Assembly (NCBI GenBank): GCA_963920705.1
Contig: OY987234.1
Coordinates: forward strand, 5,839,851-5,903,850
Reading direction: 5' to 3'
Source: Odiellus spinosus
Taxonomy: Eukaryota > Arthropoda > Arachnida > Opiliones > Phalangiidae
Length of the DNA: 64,000 bases
Below are positions 47,763 through 56,899 of this stretch, piece after piece. The notes under the pieces are model-generated. The model was not told the DNA's origin, did no database searches, and worked only from the letters and a program-made list of their open reading frames with translations. Positions within the stretch are counted from its first letter, which is position 1, and the number at the start of each line of letters is the position of its first letter. The position numbers and the translations under genes are program-made.

Positions 47763-48145
47763 AATCACGCACTTGTGCGTATCGTGAATACTATCTCGAC
47801 CAGGCTGGCGGTGGGGTTTCTAGAGTCTTTGTAGGGACCCCTAATCAGAGAGGACATGGTATCGGTAGTATGCTCAAGGGTTTGTTCCGCTGGGCCAAGC
47901 CATTATTAATTAGGGGTGCGAAACATTTGGGCGTCAAGGCTGCTACGACTGGCTATAAAATTCTTGGTGACGTGGCCGAAGGCCAAAATGTAAAAACCGC
48001 CGCTAAACGTCGGTTTGTCGAGACTATGGATGAAATTGTCAACCCCCAGGAAGGTTCGGGTGTTATAAAGAGACCCAAATTGAAACACCTGTCAGTCGTG
48101 AACAGGAAGCCGAGGAAGATACCGCGCGATATTTTCTCGTCCTGA
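47741..48145 (+). CDS. pVI-like small virion protein candidate
   Basis: 134 residues. After YREYYLDQAGGG (14-25) comes QRGHGIGSMLKGLFRWAKPL (36-55), a glycine-led amphipathic helix with hydrophobic and basic faces. A second helix-rich stretch follows (57-92), then a basic tail. The YY..QAGGG and RGHGIG signatures recur in Polinton proteins at this position. Adenovirus-type virions use an amphipathic-helix protein (pVI) for membrane disruption and capsid cementing, and that role is suggested by layout only. No strict adenain cleavage motif was found. It overlaps the penton-like gene by 22 nt. It ends with TGA followed at once by TAA, 7 nt before the capsid gene. Confidence 0.75.
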   Translation: MPKPHVLESRTCAYREYYLDQAGGGVSRVFVGTPNQRGHGIGSMLKGLFRWAKPLLIRGAKHLGVKAATTGYKILGDVAEGQNVKTAAKRRFVETMDEIVNPQEGSGVIKRPKLKHLSVVNRKPRKIPRDIFSS

Positions 48146-48152
48146 TAAAATA

Positions 48153-49448
48153 ATGTTATCCCTCGAAGCTCTTAAGAGCGAACTCGACATTTTCGCACCA
48201 ACACCCACCCAGACCAGCATCGAACATTCACAATGTACTTGGTACAAACCTTTATCTGCTCTAAACGATAGCTCAACTGTTGAATACCAAATTCCAGGCA
48301 ATGGCGACTACTATATTGATTTGGCGCACACTATGCATTATACTCGTCTCAGTGTTACCAAAGACGATGGTGGTATATTGCCGGACGACGCTGTAATAGG
48401 TCTCGTAAACAACGCCGCTCACGCGTTGTGGCGTACTTGCGAAATATATTTCGGATCAACTCTAGTGACACCCGCTGCAAACAATTACTCTTATCGTGCC
48501 TACATTGAATCGCTCTTAAATTACGGGGCGGACGCCAAAACCTCACATCTGATTTCCGCCGGCTGGGTCAAAGACGAGGGTGGAAAGATGGATGACCTGA
48601 CCAACAACGCGGGATTTCTCATTAGAAAAAAAGCCGTTGAAAAATCTATTGACATTGAATTTTACTGCCCAGTGTTTTGCGACGTTTTTAACATTCCTGA
48701 ATATCTGATGAACGGTGTTGATGTTAAAGTGTCTTTCGCAAGAAACAAGGATGCATTTGTTCTAATGCTCAAAGAAACCGCGAGTCTAAAAGACTGCAAA
48801 ATTAATCACAAAGAAGACGGCTTGAACGTCCGTAAAGTCAAACTTAGCCCTAAAATACTGTTAGCGCACGAAGCGGCTCTAGCCCGGAGTGCGGCCCAGT
48901 ATAATTTTACCCGTACGGAGATTAAAACGAAAACCCTGGCGGCGCTCACCCAAAGTCAGAGTTTCGACAATATATACTTGGGCGCTTTACCTACGAGGGT
49001 CATAATTGGTTTGGTCTCCAACAAAGCGTTCAAAGGTAGTTACGCCGACAACCCATTCAACTTTAAGCACTACGACTTAAACCATTTGGCCCTGTATGTT
49101 GATAACGACCAGGTTCCTTCGAAGGCCTTGTCCCCAAATTTTACTAAAAAGCTGTTTATGAGAGAGTATTATACGATCTTTTCGGGTTGCGGCATACATT
49201 ACGGGGACAACGGTAATGACATTTCACCGTTCGAGTACGCCAATGGATCTACTTTTTTCGCGTTCGATTTGACCCCAGACATTTCTGCAAATAACAGTAA
49301 TCATTGGAATCCGATTAGACAAGGTCAGTTGCGTTTGGACTTGGGATTCGCCTCAGTCTTGCCTGACGCTGTTGTCTGCGTGGTCTATTCGGAGTTTCAG
49401 AGCCTGATTCAGATTGATAAAAATAGGAACGTTATTGTCGATTATTAA
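48153..49448 (+). CDS. Major capsid protein (double jelly-roll type, Polinton/adintovirus hexon-like)
   Basis: 431 residues, the length class of Polinton major capsid proteins. The stretch at 111-133 (NYSYRAYIESLL, then NYGADAKTSHL), an upstream LVNNAAHALWRTCEIYFG (84-101), and a C-terminal GQLRLDLGFA segment match the proteins commonly labelled F54H12.2-like in animal genomes, which travel with Polinton integrases. It should form the hexon-like trimer of the shell. It is soluble, with no signal or membrane segment. It sits between the pVI-like gene and the protease, as expected for a morphogenesis cassette. The TAA stop and the protease ATG share a base (TAATG). The frame is intact throughout. 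Confidence 0.88.
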   Translation: MLSLEALKSELDIFAPTPTQTSIEHSQCTWYKPLSALNDSSTVEYQIPGNGDYYIDLAHTMHYTRLSVTKDDGGILPDDAVIGLVNNAAHALWRTCEIYFGSTLVTPAANNYSYRAYIESLLNYGADAKTSHLISAGWVKDEGGKMDDLTNNAGFLIRKKAVEKSIDIEFYCPVFCDVFNIPEYLMNGVDVKVSFARNKDAFVLMLKETASLKDCKINHKEDGLNVRKVKLSPKILLAHEAALARSAAQYNFTRTEIKTKTLAALTQSQSFDNIYLGALPTRVIIGLVSNKAFKGSYADNPFNFKHYDLNHLALYVDNDQVPSKALSPNFTKKLFMREYYTIFSGCGIHYGDNGNDISPFEYANGSTFFAFDLTPDISANNSNHWNPIRQGQLRLDLGFASVLPDAVVCVVYSEFQSLIQIDKNRNVIVDY

Positions 49449-49915
49449 TGGCCGGAACAACCACTACTGATTTGATTTACGCTTTATCAAAAACACATTG
49501 TTTCTCGGGTGTTTACCCGTCAGATAGACTACCCTCTAAAATAACCAAATACCCCACAGCTCTGGTTATAAACTTTGACCGACAACATGACCGTGGATCG
49601 CATTGGGTCGCTGTATTTATCGACGGTTTTCGTAAAGGCTACTACTTTGACAGCTTTGGCTTACAACCATTTATACCAGCCATCCGTAAATTTCTAAACT
49701 CCAACTGCCGGAAATGGTCCTGGGGGAAAAGACAACTTCAGAGTCTCGAAAGCGACGTTTGCGGGCCGTACAGCGCCCTTTACCTCATACATAGAAGCCA
49801 TCGTAAAAGCACCAAAACCTTCTTGAAAGGATTTTCTAAGAATCATCATCTAAATGACACGAAGATCGCCAGAAGATTCGTAAGGCATATCCTACGACTG
49901 CGTACGCACGTTTAA
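49448..49915 (+). CDS. Adenain/Ulp1-type cysteine protease (capsid maturation)
   Basis: 155 residues with a full catalytic set: His52 (GSHWVAVF), Asp68 (YYFDSFG), an oxyanion Gln98 (LQSLESDVCGPY) and Cys105, with Gln and Cys seven residues apart as in the adenovirus enzyme. Such proteases trim core and capsid precursors after packaging; likely substrates here are the pX-like and pVI-like products. It is slightly shorter than the adenovirus protease. The basic C-terminal third (HRSHRKSTKT onward) may bind DNA. The ATG overlaps the capsid stop by one base, a layout that suits termination-reinitiation. It is the last gene of the block, followed by a polyadenylation signal. Confidence 0.94.
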   Translation: MAGTTTTDLIYALSKTHCFSGVYPSDRLPSKITKYPTALVINFDRQHDRGSHWVAVFIDGFRKGYYFDSFGLQPFIPAIRKFLNSNCRKWSWGKRQLQSLESDVCGPYSALYLIHRSHRKSTKTFLKGFSKNHHLNDTKIARRFVRHILRLRTHV

Positions 49916-49938
49916 AAGAAGCTTTTACATTGTATTCG

Positions 49939-49944
49939 AATAAA
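49939..49944 (+). terminator. Polyadenylation signal after the + strand gene block
   Basis: AATAAA 24 nt after the protease stop codon, a suitable 3' end signal for the capsid-gene transcripts. Confidence 0.6.
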
Positions 49945-50052
49945 TTTCTTAACCCTTTAAAAGTGAATGTTTAACCATGTTTAAAATAATGTATGGTTTG
50001 TAAGAATTTTTCATTAAAATGTTTTCTATAATAATTGCGTTTTTTCATTTAA

Positions 50053-50364
50053 ACCTACGCCTACACCTACACTTTTCTCTCCTACAAAAAAAAGGAAGAC
50101 GCTGAAATTCTATGAAAACAGGTGAGTTTAAATTATGACCATTTGGTACTTTTTCGTCGGGAAAATTATTTCAAAAGTGCACTTGTTTGTGGAAATTTAA
50201 CTCCCCATCAACGTAAAACCGAGTGTTTGCGAATGCCAAGACCGTTAAAAAAGCGTAACTTTAAATTTCCAATACCCCTTGAAATAACGTGGGATCCCCT
50301 AACGGATTGATATATAATTGTCAATGCAGATTTGGTGAAAACATTGCCAAAGGTCGCTTTAGTC
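50053..50364 (+). pseudogene. Possible decayed small gene, frame broken only by two TGA codons
   Basis: In the right core trailer one frame runs from 50053 to a TAG at 50365 with TGA codons at 50113 and 50308 and no TAA or TAG. Its central 62 codons (50122-50310) give a hydrophilic, protein-like product with PLKKRNFKFPIP near the end. It lacks an ATG at the front; the first in-frame candidate is a GTG inside CAGGTGAGT, a string that is also a perfect splice-donor consensus (50119-50127). It may be a spliced exon, a decayed gene, or chance. Confidence 0.25.
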
Positions 50365-50525
50365 TAGATTATGTAAACACATTGTTTTGGTAATTCGTCA
50401 CGATATAATTGACGCGCCGCGGTTCGCGATTCGCGGTGATAGTCCACCCCTTCGCGCGCGCGGTTCGCGTAGTGACCTCGCGATTGCCTTGCAAAAGAAG
50501 CGACACTTGACTCTAAACCACCAAG

Positions 50526-50717
50526 ATGGACATACCGCCCAAATCTACAGCTCTCTCGAGAATTTTGGATAAAAAACCACAAAATCTTATCCTCCTATTA
50601 ACCCTTTTGATAGTTATCGGTGTTCTTGAATTTATGAATTTTTGGGTTCAGCACTATGACATAAAGATCGACTTGAAACCAAACACCGTTCAATCGTTAA
50701 ACCATAGCCGCGTATAA
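50526..50717 (+). CDS. Single-pass membrane microprotein, right-TIR copy
   Basis: Same 63-residue protein as 43349-43540, with Lys at position 6. The ATG is about 130 bp outside the TIR/core junction, so each copy would be transcribed from promoter sequence in the unique core or at the junction, outward toward the element end. It ends at TAA. Shortly downstream a run of eight T followed by AG (50741-50750) resembles a splice acceptor, so a longer spliced product is possible but not supported. Confidence 0.55.
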   Translation: MDIPPKSTALSRILDKKPQNLILLLTLLIVIGVLEFMNFWVQHYDIKIDLKPNTVQSLNHSRV

Positions 50718-50764
50718 TCGCCTTTCACGTATATTTGAACTTTTTTTTAGCAGAAGGAAGCGTA

Positions 50765-51088
50765 CTAGTTTTTGTACAAGTGCAAAGTGTATTTTAAGGT
50801 TAAACTCCGAGGTGTAGCTATTTCTATACGCTTACCCAACCTGTTTACAGACGATATTTTAGACCACCGGCGAGGGAAAAAAGGTAGAGAGGACATAGAA
50901 AACGGTGTTGAGGAACAGTACTGACGGCCTGCTATACGGAAAAGGTGAAATAACATTGAAAAGTTCCAAGCCATAAGGAAAAAGGATTTAAGAAAAGGAC
51001 GGGACCCTGGGCGGTGAACCCTACGAGTAACCGCTATTTCGTTGAAACGTAGCTGGACCCCATGCCGAAAAAGAAGGGGAGATAACAA
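50765..51088 (-). other. Doubtful 107-codon frame in right TIR
   Basis: Mirror of 42978-43301 with one residue change. See that entry for why the opposite strand is at least as likely to be the coding one. Confidence 0.2.
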
Positions 51089-51158
51089 AAGATTCGGGGT
51101 GCGGCTGATGCCGTGGCTATCCGGCCAAGGATGGAAATTTTTTTCGAATTCGCGGTAA
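50769..51158 (+). pseudogene. Possible decayed gene: 129-codon frame broken only by three TGA codons
   Basis: On the + strand of the right arm a single frame runs between a TAG at 50766 and a TAA at 51156 with no other TAA or TAG. TGA codons stand at 50922, 50946 and 51015. The translation is Lys/Arg/Asp-rich and protein-like, with no ATG in its first part. The same arrangement exists in the left arm on the - strand. It may be the remnant of a gene, or a shadow of the 107-codon frame on the other strand. Confidence 0.25.
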
Positions 51159-51767
51159 ACAAATCAATCACTGCGGAATAAAACTCGGAACTCCCTCATG
51201 CCATTGTAAATCGTTGGAATACAGCGCCAGGATTTTACGTACGGGCCATACACTCGACCGTACCCCAACTGAACGAGTCGCATCGATGTTATACTTGGAA
51301 AAAAAAGTGAGCTAATATTTTAAGTTAACGGTATTTTTTTAAGATTTTGAGCTAATGGGTAGATGTTTATTCTATTAACCTTGTATTTGCTTAGTGTATG
51401 TTAGTTGCTATTTGATATTTAATTTGGTTAAGAAACTTGCGATTTCAAATACGTGTTGATCATTTCTCGTTTAGATGAAGACAAGATTTCAGATATCGGC
51501 TACGGTCGGGAAAAGTTGGATTGTGTAAAAAATAATGAGTATAAATTGCGAACTAAAATGGATATAAATTGCTATAATGGAACTAAAATGTATAGCGTGT
51601 AAGATATTTGTCAATAAAAATGTTTTTGTGGGACGTAGGTGCTCTTTAAGAGTCGATAATTTGTTGGTATTCTCGCAACGACGCAATCTAAAAGAAGCCT
51701 TGAGTTGCAATATTAAATAAAAATGTATAATTTGCAACAATAAAAATGATTTTTGTGAGACTTTGTC

Positions 51768-52304
51768 TTTGAAACGGTGGTTTTTATTTATGTTGAAGCC
51801 GATTTTAAGCCTACCTTTTTCTAGCCGCAGACCTACAGGGGTTGGTATAGCTGAAGCCTATCTTTTAAACTCACCTTACAGAATCTCAAGGAGTGGGAGG
51901 GCCCTACATACCAGTGATGCGAAAGTATCAGCGAACCAATCTTTTATTTGAAACTGTGGTTTTTATTTATGTTGAAGCCGATTTTAAGCCTATCTTTTTC
52001 TAGCCGCAGACCTACAGGGGTTGGTATAGCTGAAGCCTATCTTTTAAACTCACCTTACAGAATCTCAAGGAGTGGGAGGGCCCTACATACCAGTGATGCG
52101 AAAGTATCAGCGAACCAATCTTTTATTTGAAACTGTGGTTTTTATTTATGTTGAAGCCGATTTTAAGCCTATCTTTTTCTAGCCGCAGACCTACAGGGGT
52201 TGGTATAGCTGAAGCCTATCTTTTAAACTCACCTTACAGAATCTCAAGGAGTGGGAGGGTCCTACATACCAGTGATGCGAAAGTATCAGCGAACCAATCT
52301 TTTA
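51768..52304. repeat. Three 179-bp tandem repeats in right TIR
   Basis: Mirror copies of the left-arm array, with the same unit number and the same variant unit outermost, so the arms have been kept in step or copied from one another. Confidence 0.93.
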
Positions 52305-52428
52305 ACCCTCGCCGTAGTGGGGGGTAGAGGGGGGTATGTGCAGGGGTTTGGCGGATTCAGAGGGGGGAGGAAAGGGGGTGAAAAGGGTCTGGTCCTCGAC
52401 GATTTTAGGGGGGGGGGAGGGGTGACCT

Positions 52429-52469
52429 GCATGCCAATGGTGGATTCTCCGAATCCACCATTGGCATGC
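52429..52469. repeat. Perfect terminal hairpin in right TIR
   Basis: Mirror of 41596-41636: 19-bp arms, 3-nt spacer, 9 bp from the element end. Confidence 0.9.
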
Positions 52470-52478
52470 CTCATCTCT

Positions 52479-52484
52479 TTCAGG
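52479..52484. other. Right 6-bp target-site duplication (TTCAGG)
   Basis: Exact partner of 41581-41586, followed by TTTCAAATTCCACG, the continuation of the minisatellite unit. Confidence 0.95.
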
Positions 52485-52575
52485 TTTCAAATTCCACGTT
52501 TTTTCATCGGTTCAGTTTTCAAATTCCCCGTTTTTTCATTGGTCAGCAGGTTTCAAATTCCACGTTTTATACGAA
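52485..52575. repeat. Remainder of the 32-bp minisatellite, right of the Polinton
   Basis: Two to three more diverged units of the same repeat continue directly from the right target duplication, so the element split an existing array. Confidence 0.85.
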
Positions 52576-52579
52576 GCTT

Positions 52580-53320
52580 TAATGTTTTAGTTCCTAAATA
52601 TTTGGTCGTTTGCATTTTTCCGAGTAATTTATGATTTTTGAAGCTTATTATTTAAATTACCCAAATTCCGTTTCAACATCTCGGTCCAGTTTTTGAATTC
52701 CCTATCAAAATGTAATTCTCCACCGATATTTAGACCAATCCATTGATTGCTTTAATTCCATATTTCAAAGCCCAAAACCACGGAGCATCCAATTAGCCCG
52801 AATATTTATTCGTCAATTATCTAAATATGTCGTTCTTTAATCGAATCGTATTCTGGTCAAAACTGCTCGATGTTATTGCAATTATATTATACCAGGAACT
52901 GCCGTGAGGAAAGGGAGAAACCATATTTCTAGTTTATATTCCTTCATATTTAGAAATAAATTTCCCTTTTATATTATATATAATAAATTTGGGTTTCCTG
53001 AAACTTGAGAGGATATTTCGGCGCGCGAGGTTAAACGCTAATTAGAGGGCCCAAAATATTGTTGACTCTCGAAATACCCTAAACGCTTAATTTGCGAGCT
53101 TAAATATAATAATAATGCCGCGAACTGTTCTGGTACGTCTTCCCTACATAATTCAAAGACTCGCGTGCCACCAAAAGTTCGTAACTTTATCTAGAAAAGT
53201 TCTTAACCATAATTTAAAATCGGTTGTATACGGGAGATGGCTGATGTCGGCCCCGATATAAAGGGGTGCACTTCGTGCGGCACCAAATAAACCTGTAAAC
53301 CTGTATTTGTCTCCCCATAC
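52580..53320. other. No gene seen
   Basis: AT-rich host DNA. A TACAGGTTT inverted pair sits at 53290-53335, leading into the dispersed repeat that continues to about 53425. Confidence 0.5.
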
Positions 53321-53465
53321 AGATTTACAGGTTTGTTATGGCACCACACAAAATGTACCCTTTTAGATCAGGACGGCTCCCCTGTTGGGGTAGCTGAGCA
53401 AAATAGTACAGTAACAAAATTACAAATTTTACATAGATTTACATAAATTTAGTGCTTGATTAGAT

Positions 53466-53757
53466 CAAGAAGGATCAGATAAGGAGAGGAAAAGTGGGGC
53501 TGCGTTGAGTTAGAGAGAGAAGAGCCAACCTCCCACTCGGGTGGAAAGGGGGGGTAGGAAATTCTCGAGGTAAACTGTTGTCACGTGGTCGCTAGCTAGC
53601 GCGTCTCATAAAGGATTCGTTTTACCCACGTGACAACAATTTACCACGAAGCATCTCTACCCCCGTCTGTCCCCCGTTCTCCCAGAGTGGGAGTTTAGGC
53701 CGACGCAGTAGGAGCCGCGCCGTTCCCACTTTTCCTCTCCTTATCTGATCCTTCTTG
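53466..53757. mobile_element. Second CA...TG miniature element family, 7-bp duplication
   Basis: Ends CAAGAAGGATCAGATAAGG and its complement (inverted over about 35 bp), flanked by ATTAGAT at 53459-53465 and 53758-53764. The inner part pairs through GTTGTCACGTG. It shares the CA..GAAG start and 7-bp duplication with the 16150 family, suggesting the same transposase type. Confidence 0.92.
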
Positions 53758-53764
53758 ATTAGAT

Positions 53765-55149
53765 ACTGATGGTGAAATGAGTTGAGTTGGGTTCAAGATT
53801 GGGTAGACCTCCGCCCTTCGGTTTTCTTTGCCTGACATGTCGTTAAGGATCTGCTTGTATTTTCTATGGGACTCCTGTAGAAGTGTTTCTTTTCGCGTCG
53901 TCTCGAGCTTGTTTAGTTCGTTAATTACTTTCCGTTAGACTTCATTACTTTCCGTAAAATGATACGTACTTTTGATCGTAATACTCTTTCTACTTTCCCA
54001 AGGACTCTTTCATTTTCTAATACGCGAGTGACCCGCAGCTAGAGAGTGGGGTTGCGCTTTTGCTCTCACTAAATTCCTCTAGCCTTTGATCCTTCTCGTG
54101 ATGAAGGGAAGTTTCAATTTAAGGAGCGGCTCGCGAAGTCCGGCTTACGACTGTAGCTAACGCTTATAATATAGTCCGACTTAAAAGGAACACCCGCCCA
54201 TATACCGATGTTTTGAATCGAGAAGTTAGTGAACTCGAAGAAAGGCCAGCTCTTTTCGCCATGATACTCAGGCATATACATGGAAGATGGTTATAATTAG
54301 CCCATATTCCCACCCGCTGTATTTTAGTAGCGCTTAATTTACCTAGCGAGCGTTTCAATCGAGTTTTGAATGAAGCGCTTGCAGCAGGGTGTACGTGGTA
54401 TAATTTCATTTAAGCGATATTTCTATAGTTGGGCTTCTCCCGAGGGAATAATTGAAAGAGCCCGCTATATTAACACTATTTTATCAACTTCCCCCGTCTT
54501 GTTGACTTTCGTACTAAGTATATGGCTCTAGAGTTTTTAAACTCTGCGAGGTTAAAATTTCCTTCGAAAAATTGCCGTTTCTAGGAGATTTTAGCTATTC
54601 AGAGAACTCTTTGTTACGCGCCGACGATCAAGTGTAATGCATTTTCATTTTCCTTAAAATTTCATATTGGCTGTCCGACTATATGACCTATAGTTTTTAT
54701 TAATTTCTGCCCAAAGACTTATGAAATATTAGCCAATTTCAATGAAGACACGTTTTCCTATTGTAACACGCGCATGCTCGAATTTTTCCGCAAAATGGTT
54801 CAATAAAATTAAGCGTCTTAAAGGTTCGTTTTCTATGAATATTTTGATTGCTTTCGCGTCAAATCAAATTTGAAGCATAGACTAAGAAATGGTTTGACCC
54901 TGGACACTCGACGTGCTCCCTAAGTCATTAGTAACTGTTATTGCCGATAGAGGCGGTGGTGCGCTCTTCCTTCTTTAATTGTCAAACTATAGCGTCGCTT
55001 TATGCAGTTGACTATATACGTATTTGATAGTTTATTTTAAACTACCTATTTTTTACAAATATATTTTAGTCTTGAGAAAGAGGGGGGATAAATCTTATAT
55101 TTTGTAGATTTTATTCTAATCCGAGAGTTACTACAATTTTTCAATAGCA
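53765..55149. other. No gene seen
   Basis: Host DNA. The frame 54164-54409 (-) has no motif or splice borders. Confidence 0.45.
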
Positions 55150-56290
55150 GGGTTGCCACAGGTCAGGGAAAACATGAAAAAGTCATTGAATTTGAAAATG
55201 AACCAAAAAAGTCAGGGAGAGATATGTTGGGAGAGTATATCCTACCCTTGAAATAAAGCGACGATAATTAAACCATAAAATTTATTTCCTATAATTACTT
55301 CTATCATTTATATCATTTATATCAGGGAGAGATTAATATTAATTAACATTGAAAAAGCACGATTTCCGTCTAATTAGTTGGACTTGTAATTATTTCCCGA
55401 TGTATCCTGATGGCCGTCAGGGTTTTGAATCGTTTCGTTGGGCAATTAGCTTTATCGTAGCAACTCTGATAAACGAATTAAAATCAATCGTAGTTAATAA
55501 TAATAATAGTTAGAAGAATTAACTATAATTACTTAGTACTAACCTCGAGGATGTCTTCGGTTTCTCTAATCGAGGTTCCATTAATTTCGTTAAAGTACAA
55601 CACGTCGATTGTACGGCTTTCTAATTAACACCAAAAATATAATTACTAATTAATATTCAACACTTTAAATTAATTACAATTAAATTATTTACAAAATAGG
55701 TCAAGGGAGGATCTAATTCGCAATTTGGGTTCGTCAAATTTCGGAATTCCGCACCCAATTCACTATCGCATATCGTCATAGCTTTCTGTAATTAAAATAA
55801 ATAATTACTGAGACTAGGCTAGGTTTAATAGAAAATTTGTTAGAGCTCGGAATCGGATACTGAATAACTTCGGATATCCATTGATAACTAGGTTTTTTTT
55901 CGGGTATTTTAATCTCGGATAAATTGTTCGAGTTAATATAAACACAGCGGATTATCTAAGGTCAGGGAAAACAAGGAAAAGTAAGGAAATTTTAAAATGA
56001 ACAGAAAAAGTCGGGGAATTTTAAGATATTTTAAAAAGTCAGTTAATTTAAAGATCTTTCGAGAAGCCAGGAAATTCCAATCATTATCCACGGAAAAGAT
56101 TCTCAGCTGACCGTCTCTGTTATATAGATTAAAACAAAGGTACGCGTGCAGTTTGGCGAGCGCGATTATGTAAACAATAGAAGGTTAAAAATTGGGTAGT
56201 ATTAGCCGAAACGGTCAGGGAAAATCGTTGGAAAGGTGAGGGAAAAACCTGGCAAGGTCAGGGAATTTAAATCTGAAAAAACTGTGGCAA
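55150..56290. repeat. Degenerate pieces of the 40-bp GTCAGGG repeat family with other repeats between
   Basis: GGTCAGGGAAAA-type units at 55160-55215, 55960-56060 and 56210-56280. Between them lies AT-rich DNA and an inverted fragment (55850-55955) of the dispersed repeat also at 9725 and 62970. Confidence 0.6.
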
Positions 56291-56300
56291 TATGTTTTAT

Positions 56301-56638
56301 CAGAAGCCGATGAAACCCTCCTTTGAAGTCTATTACTCCCGGGTCTTGTCTACCCCTCTCTGTATGGGTTATTCTCAAAAATCGCGATTCGTACGCCTCC
56401 TAACGGTAGATATTTTCGGAGCGGGAGTTCGTTGAGCGAATAACTCTAGCAACCTTGGAGTTCGGCAATTAAACGTCGTCGTATGTGGAGAGAGAGAATT
56501 TCCAATTTTCCGTAGACAGGGGGGTATGAAGTTGGACCCCTCCGATCTCGTAAAATTGTGAATTTTACCCATACAGAGAGGAGCGCTATATGGAACATTA
56601 GAGTAGTAGACTTCAAAGGAGGGTTTCATCGGCTTCTG
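56301..56638. mobile_element. CA...TG miniature element with 7-bp duplication, copy 3
   Basis: CAGAAGCCGATGAAACCCTC ends, flanked by GTTTTAT at 56294-56300 and 56639-56645. Closest in sequence to copy 2. Confidence 0.93.
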
Positions 56639-56899
56639 GTTTTATAAATTTTACTTATCATCGCGTTGTTTTAAGACTTCAGAGAGTTATTACATATTTT
56701 CAATAGGCGCCCCAGTACAATTAATACATAGTTTATCCCTAAAAAGATCTAACCGTCCTTATTAGCTAGGCTAAATACGATTTACATCATTTTCCCTCTC
56801 AGCTCCGCGTTATTATGATTAATAAAGAATACCACCCCTAATATTTAAAAAGAAAATAATAATAATTTCGAGTTACTACGTTTTAGCTCTAAGCGTGAA

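Larger units (their letters stand above)
41587..52478 (+). mobile_element. Intact Polinton/Maverick virus-like transposon lacking polymerase B
   Basis: A 10,892-bp element bounded by long inverted repeats that begin 5'-AGAGATGAGG and end with the exact complement. It is flanked on both sides by TTCAGG, a 6-bp duplication as expected for Polinton integration. The single-copy core carries eight intact + strand genes: packaging ATPase, pX-like, conserved unknown, rve integrase with chromodomain, penton-like, pVI-like, major capsid and adenain-type protease. That gene set is diagnostic of the Polinton/adintovirus group. The intact frames, nearly identical arms and perfect duplication suggest a recent insertion. 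The polymerase B gene that usually defines the group is absent: the two non-coding gaps in the core are only about 0.5 kb each. What is seen is direct; mobility and virion formation are inference. Confidence 0.96.
50395..52478 (-). repeat. Right terminal inverted repeat of the Polinton (about 2.08 kb)
   Basis: Mirror copy of the left arm. The inner border is placed where similarity ends, near the motif around 50395-50420. It carries the same hairpin, tandem repeats and membrane-protein frame in opposite orientation. Confidence 0.95.

Noticed and set aside
50119..50750. Intron from CAG|GTGAGT to the T-rich AG at 50750
   Set aside because: Both signals are good, but no joined frame stays open for long and the intron would remove the microprotein gene. 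Kept only as a remark.
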